64,000 nt of DNA from an uncultured Eubacteriales bacterium. GTDB taxonomy: Bacteria > Bacillota > Clostridia > Lachnospirales > Lachnospiraceae. Each line of letters begins with the position of its first letter. Positions within the stretch are counted from its first letter, which is position 1. The position numbers and the translations under genes were made by a program. The DNA lies in the NCBI GenBank assembly GCA_949283695.1, contig CASDTX010000038.1:1-64000 (forward strand). Reading direction: 5' to 3'. Under the pieces are notes generated by a model that was not told where the DNA came from, did no database searches, and saw nothing but the letters and a program-made list of their open reading frames with translations. Shown piece by piece: positions 25,209 through 33,030 of this stretch.

Positions 25209-26492
25209 ATGTTATCAATGTTTGGAATGAAGAAAACGCTGAAGCAGTGGCTTACTCTCCTGGCGATCTGTATTGCCGGCGGAGTGATCTTCAAGGTCGC
25301 GTATATGAGGGATGTATTCTATGTGCCGATGCGTGAAGCATTCGGTGTAACGGATACCCAGCTCGGATGGATGATGACGGCATTCGCCATCACGCAGTTT
25401 ATCGCTTATCTCCCGGGCGGATGGATCACGGATATTGTACCGGTCAAGATCCTGGTGCCGCTGTCACTGATCACAACCGGACTCTGCGGACTCTGGATGG
25501 CGTCTTTCCCGGACTTTAAGATCGTCCTGCTGATTCAGGCGATCATGGGCATCACGATCACACTTCTATTCTGGGAAGCAATGATCAAGGGCACGCGAAT
25601 GATCGGTACTCACGAAGAACAGGGACGTCTGTTCGGGCTTCTGGAAGGCGGCCGCGGTCTCTTCTCAACACTGATCTCTTTCGCCGCCCTGGCGATCTTC
25701 GGCCAGTTCCTGGACGCAAAAATGGGACTTCGCACGACCATGATCTTCTACGGCCTGATCCTCTGTGCTCTGGGCGTGCTGACATTCTTCTTGATCGAGA
25801 AGAATGAGACTGAGGGTGAACTTCATCCGATGGAAGCTCTCAAAGGTATGGTCCAGGTGGCGAAGCTCCCGAAGGTATGGCTCGCTGGCGCGATTATTTT
25901 CTTTGGATATTCTTTCTACAACGGCCTCGGATACCTGACCCCGTATCTGACGGACGAATACGGAATGTCTGTAAATCTCGGCGCGGCACTGAGTATCGTC
26001 CGCACTTACCTGATCGCGTTCCTCGCCGCTCCTGTAGGAGGGATCATCGCGGATAAGATGGGATCCCGCATCAGCTACCTTAAGGTCGCGTTTGTGATCG
26101 GATCGATCCTTACCGCATTATATCTGATTATCCCCTCAGGAAGCTCTATCGTGATCGTGGTTGCGGTAATGCTCATCCTTGCTGTCGTGATCATGACTAT
26201 CCGCGGTATATATTACTCCACCACCAGTGAGATCGGAATCCCCCTTGCGCTTTCCGGAGCTGCAGCAGGTATTCTGTCGCTGGTCGGAAACACACCCGAT
26301 CTCTTTATCTTTACATTGTACGGAAGCTTTATAGACCAGTTCCCGGGAGCACAGGGCTATAAGTATATTTTTATCGTTATGATCGTATTTGCCGTTCTCG
26401 GCCTGGTGAGCTGTCTGCTCCTGTCACATATCGTAAAGAAGGAGCAGTCAAGCGGCAAGGCAAGTTCTATCACTATCGGTCAGGATAAATAA
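25209..26492 (+). CDS. MFS transporter
   Basis: A 427-residue major facilitator with about 12 transmembrane segments. The N-terminal half shows FGVTDTQLGWMMTAFAITQF and the loop 2-3 motif region PGGWITDIVPVK. The second half has GGIIADKMGSRISYLKV. It belongs to the sugar-phosphate/anion:cation-like branch of MFS by general look, but the cargo cannot be read. The start at 25209 has GGAGG 9 bases before it. It lies 41 bases after ridA and 30 before the PatB/MalY gene and probably imports the amino compound that this operon degrades. Confidence 0.82.
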   Translation: MLSMFGMKKTLKQWLTLLAICIAGGVIFKVAYMRDVFYVPMREAFGVTDTQLGWMMTAFAITQFIAYLPGGWITDIVPVKILVPLSLITTGLCGLWMASFPDFKIVLLIQAIMGITITLLFWEAMIKGTRMIGTHEEQGRLFGLLEGGRGLFSTLISFAALAIFGQFLDAKMGLRTTMIFYGLILCALGVLTFFLIEKNETEGELHPMEALKGMVQVAKLPKVWLAGAIIFFGYSFYNGLGYLTPYLTDEYGMSVNLGAALSIVRTYLIAFLAAPVGGIIADKMGSRISYLKVAFVIGSILTALYLIIPSGSSIVIVVAVMLILAVVIMTIRGIYYSTTSEIGIPLALSGAAAGILSLVGNTPDLFIFTLYGSFIDQFPGAQGYKYIFIVMIVFAVLGLVSCLLLSHIVKKEQSSGKASSITIGQDK

Positions 26493-26522
26493 ACAATTTT
26501 TGTTCTAAAGGAGGATTTTATA

Positions 26523-27707
26523 ATGAACTATATTCATAATTTCGATGAGCCGATCAACCGTGTCGGGACAGATTCTTTTAAATGGGATTATGAGGGAGAG
26601 GATGGGAAATATATTCCGCTCGGAGTAGCTGATACTGACTTTAAAGCACCTCAGCCGGTGATCGACGCAGTGCGCAAAGTCGTTGATTTCGGAGTCTTCG
26701 CATACGGAGCACTGCCCCAGAAACGCTTTGCGGAGGCAGTGACAGGCTGGTACAAAAAACGCTATGATCTCACTGTTGATCCTGAGACCGTCCGCCATTC
26801 CCAGGGCCTGATGACAGGCGCTCTTTGGATGATCCTGAACGCCTACACAAGGCCCGGAGATAAAATTTTGATCCAGTCCCCGGTATATAATACCTTCAAC
26901 GTAGTCATCCAGGGAGCCGGCCGCTTCGTAGAGAGCAATGACCTGATCTTAAATAACGGACATTACGAGATCGACTTCGAGGATCTGGAGAAGAAGACCG
27001 CGGATCCGAGAGTCCGCATCCTTCTCGTCTGCAATCCGCACAACCCGGTCGGCAGAGTCTGGACAGCGGAAGAGCTGATGAAAATGTACGAGATCTGTAA
27101 GAAGAACAATACGCTGATCGTCAGTGATGAGATCCATGGCGATATTGTTTACGGGGATAATAAGCACATCCCGTTCTTCTCTCTCTCCCCGGAAGTGGCA
27201 GACAATGTGGTCGTTATGAGCTCGCCGAGCAAGACCTTCAATCTGGCATGCTTCTACTCCGCATATGTTGTCATCCACAACAAGGCACTCCGGGATCAGT
27301 ATATGGTTGTCTATGACGATTATCACTTTGACTACAACTATCTTGGAATTGAGGGACTGATCGCGGCATACAATGAGTGTGAAGAATACGTGGACCAGCA
27401 AAACGAATATTTCCAGAAGAATATCGCCATCTTCCGCAATTTCCTTAAAGAAAATATGCCGGAGGTAAAGATGATCGAGCCGGAAGGCACGTACCTGTTA
27501 TGGGTAGATTTCCGCGCATGGGGACTGCCGCAGGATGAACTGATGCAAATGTTCATGAAGGGCGGCGTGAAGCTAAACAGCGGAAGCAATTACGGCAAGC
27601 CGGGCGTCGGATTCGCCCGTGTAAATATTGCCACACAGACTGCTGTCCTGGAAGAAGCGCTCGCCAAGATTAAAGCTGTCTATGACGAGTGGAAAGCGCA
27701 GAGTTAA
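26523..27707 (+). CDS. PatB/MalY-type PLP-dependent C-S lyase / aminotransferase
   Basis: A 394-residue fold-type I PLP enzyme of the MalY/PatB family (cystathionine beta-lyase activity in many members). Key parts are FKWDYEGEDGKYIPLGVADT at the start, LVCNPHNPVGRVW with the Asn contacting PLP, IVSDEIHGDIVYGDNKHIPF and the PLP-lysine in SSPSKTFNLACFYSAY. The Arg that binds the carboxylate is in VGFARVNIATQ. These lyases split cysteine conjugates or cystathionine to pyruvate, ammonia and a thiol via 2-aminoacrylate. The adjacent RidA would clear that intermediate. It is the last gene of the operon; a strong terminator follows. Confidence 0.88.
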   Translation: MNYIHNFDEPINRVGTDSFKWDYEGEDGKYIPLGVADTDFKAPQPVIDAVRKVVDFGVFAYGALPQKRFAEAVTGWYKKRYDLTVDPETVRHSQGLMTGALWMILNAYTRPGDKILIQSPVYNTFNVVIQGAGRFVESNDLILNNGHYEIDFEDLEKKTADPRVRILLVCNPHNPVGRVWTAEELMKMYEICKKNNTLIVSDEIHGDIVYGDNKHIPFFSLSPEVADNVVVMSSPSKTFNLACFYSAYVVIHNKALRDQYMVVYDDYHFDYNYLGIEGLIAAYNECEEYVDQQNEYFQKNIAIFRNFLKENMPEVKMIEPEGTYLLWVDFRAWGLPQDELMQMFMKGGVKLNSGSNYGKPGVGFARVNIATQTAVLEEALAKIKAVYDEWKAQS

Positions 27708-27744
27708 AAAAGACACAACTGTCATGCTAACACCCTCCATATTG

Positions 27745-27794
27745 AACAAAACCTGCCCGCGAGCTGTACCCGTCTGCTGCGGGCAGGTTTTGTT
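27745..27794 (+). terminator. Intrinsic terminator after the PatB/MalY gene
   Basis: AACAAAACCTGCCCGC (27745-27760) pairs perfectly with GCGGGCAGGTTTTGTT (27779-27794), a 16-bp stem. Confidence 0.85.
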
Positions 27795-27820
27795 TGCCTG
27801 ATATTATTGATTTTCTCTCC

Positions 27821-27838
27821 GTAATAAAATATTATTAC
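27821..27838. promoter_or_regulatory. Palindromic operator of the second YheO/DauR-like gene
   Basis: GTAATA, 6 bases, TATTAC, in an AT-rich context that repeats the TAATAAAA half-site found before ridA. It lies about 28 bases before the start codon, so autoregulation is likely. Confidence 0.5.
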
Positions 27839-27865
27839 AGTAAGAAAATTTTACGGAGGGACAAT

Positions 27866-28582
27866 ATGGCTTCGAAAACGCTGGAACAATATAAGGCATT
27901 GGTCAAATTTCTCGGGGAAGTGCTGGGGCAGGATTACGAAGTGGCATTATACGATCTTACCGAAAAGAATTATCCTGCTGTTGCGGTCGCAAACGGTCAG
28001 GTCACCCAGCTGAGAACCGGCAATCCCCTGGCATCCGCTGAAGTGCAGCGGTATACTGCTCTCTGCTCTGGGGACAGCCCGATGTGCTTCCATATACCGC
28101 TGGTGGCAAAGGATGGTCATCTGCTGAGGTCATCTGCCATGCTGATCGGCGATCAGACGGATATCCGGGGACTTCTCCGTATCACTTTTGATGACCGGCG
28201 CTATGAAGAGTTATGCGACAGACTCCTTAAACTGCTTCACCCCAAAGACTTCCGTGACACATTAGCGCCTGCGGAAAGCTGCAAAGTATCCGCTGCAGCA
28301 AGAAGTTCCTTTGCTGATCATGGCTCTGTCGTTTCTAAAAACAAAAAGGAAATCCCCTCCATGATGGACGAGCTGTTCGGAGAAGCGGTACAGGAGCTGG
28401 CGCTGCCCGAGGGGGAGCTTGATCAGGAAGAGAAGATAAAAGCGGTCGCGTACCTGTATGAACACGGACTGTTTGAGATAAAGGGCGCTGTCCCGTTCGC
28501 CGCGCGGAAGCTTTCCTGTTCTACAGCAAGCATATACCGTTATATCCACCAGTTAAAGAACAGCCCGGATCCGCAAGCCTGA
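27866..28582 (+). CDS. YheO/DauR-like PAS-HTH regulator
   Basis: A 238-residue transcription factor. The YheO-type PAS domain (residues about 8-120: LGQDYEVALYDLTEKNYPAV, AVANGQVTQLRTGNPL) and the C-terminal DauR-type HTH (about 185-235: GELDQEEKIKAVAYLYEHG, IKGAVPFAARKLSCSTASIY) are both complete. DauR controls D-arginine catabolism with a RidA-like protein in Pseudomonas; here the nearby operon also contains RidA, a PLP enzyme and transporters, so a role as an amino acid-responsive regulator fits. GGAGGG precedes the ATG at 27866; the longer frame from 27794 starts inside the terminator. Confidence 0.85.
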   Translation: MASKTLEQYKALVKFLGEVLGQDYEVALYDLTEKNYPAVAVANGQVTQLRTGNPLASAEVQRYTALCSGDSPMCFHIPLVAKDGHLLRSSAMLIGDQTDIRGLLRITFDDRRYEELCDRLLKLLHPKDFRDTLAPAESCKVSAAARSSFADHGSVVSKNKKEIPSMMDELFGEAVQELALPEGELDQEEKIKAVAYLYEHGLFEIKGAVPFAARKLSCSTASIYRYIHQLKNSPDPQA

Positions 28583-28749
28583 TCTGCAGATGATAAAGTC
28601 AGCCTCTTTGTGAGACGAAAACGTCAAACTTCGCAATTAATCAGCTACAATTTTGACAGGTAAAAATAATTCGTATAACATCTGTTGAAATGGGCAGACT
28701 CGGAGTATTTGTTATACAAATTCATCAAATTCTCCGAACCGGATAGAAG

Positions 28750-29187
28750 AAGGAGCTTCTGATTGCCAGTTTCCGCATTAAGGCAGATGACAGCAGTACG
28801 GCGGACAATTCCAGGGTGTCTGAGATTCGGGCTGAGCTTTTCTTCAAGCTGCTTGGTCTGAGCTATTCGATTCATTCGGCAATGGCGGCCAGGGACAATG
28901 AGATTATCTTCCATGACAGGGAGAGCTATCAGAAGGTGATGGGAGATTTTGCGTCTCATCTCGTCAACCGGTACGGGATGGATGAAGTGGAGTCCTGGTA
29001 TTTTGACCTGTGGAAGGATATGGATTATTTAAGAGAGCTTTCGAAAGGAGAGATCGATTATCTGCGGCGGGCGGCAACACCGAAAGTGGAGATGCGCAAG
29101 CTGCATGTGAGTGACGGGGTGCTGCGGATCGGGACCAGGATGCAGGCCCATGAGATCAAAGCACTGGATATTCGTTATCAATATTGA
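28750..29187 (+). pseudogene. Internally deleted remnant of an AraC-GH39 regulator
   Basis: The fragment matches two separated parts of the intact regulator at 48425-50887. The part HLVNRYGMDEVESWYFDLW corresponds to its HLVNRYGVEELESWYFEYW, and the tail EIDYLRRAATPKVEMRKL corresponds to its EMDYLKRSAAPRLEMQSI. Between them about 280 residues of the GH39-like domain are deleted, and the cupin and AraC HTH regions upstream are gone. A start codon at 28816 gives 123 residues without any complete domain. It ends in a perfect terminator and stands directly before the C-glycoside operon, so it is probably the remains of that operon's original local regulator. Confidence 0.8.
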
Positions 29188-29193
29188 AAAAAG

Positions 29194-29238
29194 ACAGAGG
29201 ACAAAAAAAGCACATCTTTTTTTGTCCTCTGTTTTTTT
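29194..29238 (+). terminator. Intrinsic terminator before the C-glycoside operon
   Basis: ACAGAGGACAAAAAAA pairs perfectly over 16 bases with its complement at 29217-29232, followed by a T-run. It is a relic 3' end of the AraC-GH39 remnant and isolates the following operon. Confidence 0.85.
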
Positions 29239-29311
29239 GTTGGAAAAAAAGAGTCTAAAACCGATGGCAATTTAGGATAATTTGAAGAAAGTTTTTAAAG
29301 CCGCAGGCTCC

Positions 29312-29317
29312 TATAAT
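29312..29317 (+). promoter_or_regulatory. -10 element of the C-glycoside operon
   Basis: A perfect TATAAT lies 34 bases before the first start codon. At the -35 distance only an A/T-rich AAGTTTTT stretch is seen, so an activator, for example the AraC-GH39 protein, may be needed. Confidence 0.4.
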
Positions 29318-29350
29318 GAAGACAAGTAAAAAAGAAAAGGAGAAAGGACA

Positions 29351-30271
29351 ATGAAATTAGGATTTGTGAGCGCCATTCTTGACACATGGTCATATGAGGA
29401 AATGATGGACTTTGCGGCAGACAACGGATTCGAGTGCGTGGAAGTGGCATGCTGGCCGCAGGGAAAAGCGGAGAGAAGATACGCCGGAGTGAGCCATATC
29501 GATGCAGAGCGTGTGCTGGAAGATGACGAATATGCAAAGCATATCGCTGATTACAGCAAAGAGAAGCAGGTAGAGATCTCCTCTCTGGCATTCTATCCAA
29601 ACACGATGGACGCAGATCTTGAAAAACGCGGGGCGTCCGTAACACACCTTAAGAACCTCATAAAAGCGAGCGCGAAGCTTCATGTAGGGATGGTGACCAC
29701 CTTTATCGGAAGGGACCAGTCCAAGACCGTGGAAGAGAATCTGGAGCTGGTGAAGGAGGTATGGCCTCCGATCATCAAAACAGCAGAAGAGTACGGGGTG
29801 AAGATCGGCATCGAGAACTGTCCGATGCTCTTCGGACCGGACCAGTGGCCGGGCGGACAGAACCTGATGACTACGCCGAAGATCTGGCGGCAGGTGTTTG
29901 AGATCCTGGACAGCGACAATCTGGGAATCAACTATGACCCCTCACATTTCGTATGGCAGATGATCGATTATATCAAGCCGATCTATGAGTTTAAAGACAA
30001 GATATTCCATGTACATTACAAGGATATCAAAGTATATCCGGACCGTCTGAACGACTGCGGCATCATGGCATATCCGCTGGATTTCATGTCTCCGAAGCTT
30101 CCGGGTCTGGGCGATGTAGACTGGGGCAAATATGTCTCCGCGCTGACCGATATCGGATTCGACGGATATACATGCATTGAGGTTGAGGACAAGGCGTTCG
30201 AGGGATCGAAAGAGAAGGTGGAAGATTCCCTCAGACTGAGCCAGAGATATTTAAAACAGTTCGTGATCTGA
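29351..30271 (+). CDS. Sugar phosphate isomerase/epimerase-type TIM barrel
   Basis: A 306-residue xylose-isomerase-like TIM barrel, probably metal dependent. Metal-ligand candidates stand at the usual strand ends: Glu in KIGIENCPM, Asp and His in NYDPSHFVWQ, His in IFHVHYKDIK and Glu in YTCIEVED. Such proteins isomerise or epimerise keto-sugars, and in C-glycoside loci one is thought to handle the oxidised sugar released by C-C cleavage. It is the first gene of the locus, 92 bases before the first dehydrogenase, with AAAAGGAG before the ATG. It lacks the partner features of the 352-residue barrel further on and may have a different substrate. Confidence 0.75.
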   Translation: MKLGFVSAILDTWSYEEMMDFAADNGFECVEVACWPQGKAERRYAGVSHIDAERVLEDDEYAKHIADYSKEKQVEISSLAFYPNTMDADLEKRGASVTHLKNLIKASAKLHVGMVTTFIGRDQSKTVEENLELVKEVWPPIIKTAEEYGVKIGIENCPMLFGPDQWPGGQNLMTTPKIWRQVFEILDSDNLGINYDPSHFVWQMIDYIKPIYEFKDKIFHVHYKDIKVYPDRLNDCGIMAYPLDFMSPKLPGLGDVDWGKYVSALTDIGFDGYTCIEVEDKAFEGSKEKVEDSLRLSQRYLKQFVI

Positions 30272-30363
30272 GGCTGCAAAGAAGGACAGCGGCAGGAACA
30301 AGAGGCAATCGAAATGATTACGCCTGGGGCGTAGCAAATAAAAAACAAAAAGGAGAAAGTATC

Positions 30364-31476
30364 ATGGGAAAATTAAAAGTGGCAATCGTAGGATGCGGAG
30401 GAATCGCAAATCAGAAACACATGCCGTCATTAAAGGCAAATGCGGACAAGGCTGAGATGGTGGCTTTCTGTGACATCATTCCGGAGCGCGCAGAGAAAGC
30501 AGCGAAAGAGTACGGCGCAGAAGGGGCCAAAGTCTATACGGATTATAAGGAAATGCTGGCAGATCAGAGCGTTGAGATCGATGTTGTGCATGTATGTACA
30601 CCGAACGTAGCTCACTGCCCGATCACTGTGGCTGCATTTGAGGCGGGCAAGCATGTGATGTGTGAGAAGCCAATGGCTCATAATACAGAGGACGCGCAGA
30701 AAATGCTGGACGCATGGAAGGCTTCCGGAAAGAAATTCACGATCGGATATCAGAACCGTCTGCGTGACGACACACAGACACTGCACGCTTCCTGTGAAGC
30801 CGGAGAGCTTGGAGAGATCTATTTCGCAAAGGCTCATGCGCTCAGGAGAAGAGCAGTTCCGACATGGGGCGTATTCCCGAACAAGGCGCTGCAGGGCGGC
30901 GGACCGCTGATCGACATCGGAACACACGCACTGGATATCACACTGTGGATGATGAATAACTACGAGCCGGCATCCGTATCCGGACAGGTATTCTACAAGC
31001 TGGGACGCCAGGCTGACGGACCGGAAGGAAATGTGTTCGGACCCTGGGATCCGGAGACATTTGAGGTAGAGGATTCCGCGTTCGGACTCATTAAGATGAA
31101 GAACGGAGCCACGATCTATCTCGAGGCATCCTGGGCACTGAATGTGCTGAAATCCATGGAGGCTTCCACAACCCTGTGCGGTACAAAAGCAGGCGCTGAG
31201 ATCCATCACGGCGGAAGCTATCCCCAGGATGAGCTGATCTACAATACAGTAGAGCACAATCAGCTGATGGAAAAGACGATCTCACCGGCAGGAGTCGTTG
31301 ACTTCTTCGAAGGCGGAGCTGCAGCCGAGGCGGTGCGCGAGCAGACCCAGTGGCTGGATGCGATCATCAATGACGGCGAGCCGCTCGTAAAGCCGGAGCA
31401 GGCATTTGTCGTAACACAGATCCTGGAAGCGATCTACAAATCAGCAGAGACAGGAAAAGAAGTGTTCTTTGACTGA
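30364..31476 (+). CDS. Gfo/Idh/MocA oxidoreductase, likely C-glycoside 3-oxidase (DgpA-like)
   Basis: A 370-residue NAD-dependent dehydrogenase: Rossmann fold VAIVGCGGIANQKHMPSL, then the conserved HVMCEKPMAHNTEDAQ with the catalytic Lys, and DIGTHALDITLWMM with the catalytic-site Asp/His pair. In the characterised gut pathway for puerarin and other C-glycosides, an enzyme of this type (DgpA) oxidises the sugar C3-OH so that the C-C bond can be cleaved. It is followed after 63 bases by the two deglycosidase subunits, an order seen in such loci. Assignment rests on family and neighbours, not on substrate-specific residues. Confidence 0.75.
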   Translation: MGKLKVAIVGCGGIANQKHMPSLKANADKAEMVAFCDIIPERAEKAAKEYGAEGAKVYTDYKEMLADQSVEIDVVHVCTPNVAHCPITVAAFEAGKHVMCEKPMAHNTEDAQKMLDAWKASGKKFTIGYQNRLRDDTQTLHASCEAGELGEIYFAKAHALRRRAVPTWGVFPNKALQGGGPLIDIGTHALDITLWMMNNYEPASVSGQVFYKLGRQADGPEGNVFGPWDPETFEVEDSAFGLIKMKNGATIYLEASWALNVLKSMEASTTLCGTKAGAEIHHGGSYPQDELIYNTVEHNQLMEKTISPAGVVDFFEGGAAAEAVREQTQWLDAIINDGEPLVKPEQAFVVTQILEAIYKSAETGKEVFFD

Positions 31477-31539
31477 TCTGCGTCTGCATCGGCAGACGTT
31501 CAGAGAAACAGCAGTTCAGCGAAAGAGGAGGAATGAATA

Positions 31540-31935
31540 ATGGCTGGCAGACAGATCTATCATCCGAACGGGTTTAAAAATATTGAGACAGACGGGAAAG
31601 TGACCGGGTTCGAATTTCAGTTCAAAGCGCAGTATTACCGCGGCATCACACTTTCCATCGTAAGAGATATCAAAGTCAATGTAGACGGGGTGGATTATCC
31701 GAGGGAGTCCGTGAGATTTACGGTAAACGGCGAGACCTTCACTCTTGAAGAGATGCGGACAGTGGTGGATCCCGACTACCGCTGGGAGTTCGGCGATTAT
31801 GCGACAGTCTCTGTTCTGACAGAAGGCGGTCTTGCGAAAGGAAATCATCATATCAACACATTGCAGATCATCGATCCGTCCTACATGCCGTTCCAGATCG
31901 AGGCGGTATGTGAGGCAGACTTTGTGATCGGATAA
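31540..31935 (+). CDS. C-glycoside deglycosidase small (beta) subunit, DUF6379/DgpB-like
   Basis: A 131-residue all-beta protein with blocks HPNGFKNIETDGKVTGFEFQ, YYRGITLSIVRDIKVNVDG and ESVRFTVNGETFTLEEM. This looks like the small subunit (DgpB/CgdB/DfgC type, DUF6379) of heteromeric C-glycoside deglycosidases, which has no enzymatic fold of its own but completes the active site of the TIM-barrel partner. That partner gene follows after 12 bases, as expected for a stoichiometric complex. It is the most specific marker for the function of this locus. Recognition is from memory of the family, so a profile search should confirm it. Confidence 0.75.
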   Translation: MAGRQIYHPNGFKNIETDGKVTGFEFQFKAQYYRGITLSIVRDIKVNVDGVDYPRESVRFTVNGETFTLEEMRTVVDPDYRWEFGDYATVSVLTEGGLAKGNHHINTLQIIDPSYMPFQIEAVCEADFVIG

Positions 31936-31947
31936 GGAGGAGCGGAC

Positions 31948-33006
31948 ATGAGTTACGATATCAAAAGAAGCGTTTCCCTGTACAGTTATCAGGATGAATA
32001 TTATAACAAACAGCTTGATCTGGAAGGATGTCTCAGAGAGACGGCAAAGACCGGGGCGACTGGCGTGGAACTTCTTGCAGAGCAGATGATCCGCAGATTC
32101 CCCCTGCCCATCGAGGATGAGGCATTTCGTGAGCAGTGGTTCGAATGGCTGAAAAAATACAATCTTGAACCTTCCTGCTACGATGCGTTCTTAGAGAACC
32201 ACATTTATGACAACAGAATGCTCTCTCTCGGTGAGCAGATCAATATGATGAAGCGCGATATCCGGCTTGCATCCATGCTTGGCTTCAAGAACCTCCGCAC
32301 ACTGGTGTCCACACCGATGGATGTGATCGAGGGAAGTCTGGAGTATGCAGAGCAGATGGATGTGCGGATCGGGCTGGAGGTACACGCTCCTTTCTCACTG
32401 AATTCCGGATGGGCAGAGGGGTATATGGAGATGATCCGCCGCACAGGCACGAAATATTTCGGATTCATCCCGGATATGGGTATCTTCTGTAAGAATATCC
32501 CGGATGTTCTCAGGGACAAGGCCAGAAGGATGGGCGCTTCCGAGGAGTGCATCAAGATCGTTGACGACGCGTATGCACAGAGGATCGAGAAAGGCTTTGT
32601 GAAGATCAAATATGATCTGGATCTGGGGAAAGCCAACATGGAATACCGGATGGCGAACGGCATGAAAGAGATGATGGATGCAGTGAAAGCAGCAGGCGGC
32701 GGCCCGGCAGACATGATGTATGCAGGTTCCTCCTTTACCTACTCCTGGTCCGAGCCGCAGGACATCATCGACAACATTGACTACATCTATCATACCCATG
32801 CGAAGTTCTACAATGTAAACGAAGATTATGTTGAGACGGCGGTGGCGATACCGGAGGTGATCGATGCCTTCAAGAAAGCCGGATACAAGGGATACTTAAG
32901 TTCTGAGTACGAGGGCGGAGAGCATCTGAGAGCAGACATGGAAGTGGACAGCATCGAGCAGGTGAGACGCCATCAGGAAGCGATGAGAAGAGCGATCGAA
33001 GGCTGA
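31948..33006 (+). CDS. C-glycoside deglycosidase large (alpha) subunit, DgpC-like TIM barrel
   Basis: A 352-residue TIM barrel of the xylose isomerase/AP-endonuclease-2 superfamily. It starts with SYDIKRSVSLYSYQDEYY and shows likely metal ligands Glu in RIGLEVHAPFSL, Asp in FGFIPDMGIF, His in YIYHTHAKFYNV and Glu in YLSSEYEGGE. With the preceding small subunit it should form the Mn-dependent lyase that breaks the C-C bond of 3-oxo-C-glycosides to give the free aromatic aglycone and an unsaturated or oxo sugar. The pair is translated almost continuously. Substrates known for relatives include puerarin, orientin-type flavones and carminic acid; which one applies here cannot be told. Confidence 0.75.
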   Translation: MSYDIKRSVSLYSYQDEYYNKQLDLEGCLRETAKTGATGVELLAEQMIRRFPLPIEDEAFREQWFEWLKKYNLEPSCYDAFLENHIYDNRMLSLGEQINMMKRDIRLASMLGFKNLRTLVSTPMDVIEGSLEYAEQMDVRIGLEVHAPFSLNSGWAEGYMEMIRRTGTKYFGFIPDMGIFCKNIPDVLRDKARRMGASEECIKIVDDAYAQRIEKGFVKIKYDLDLGKANMEYRMANGMKEMMDAVKAAGGGPADMMYAGSSFTYSWSEPQDIIDNIDYIYHTHAKFYNVNEDYVETAVAIPEVIDAFKKAGYKGYLSSEYEGGEHLRADMEVDSIEQVRRHQEAMRRAIEG

Positions 33007-33030
33007 GAGCCTGAAAGGAAGGGCAGAGTT

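Noticed and set aside
28816-29187. Independent 123-residue gene before the C-glycoside operon
   Set aside because: Both halves align to separated parts of the AraC-GH39 regulator, so it is better explained as an internally deleted remnant.
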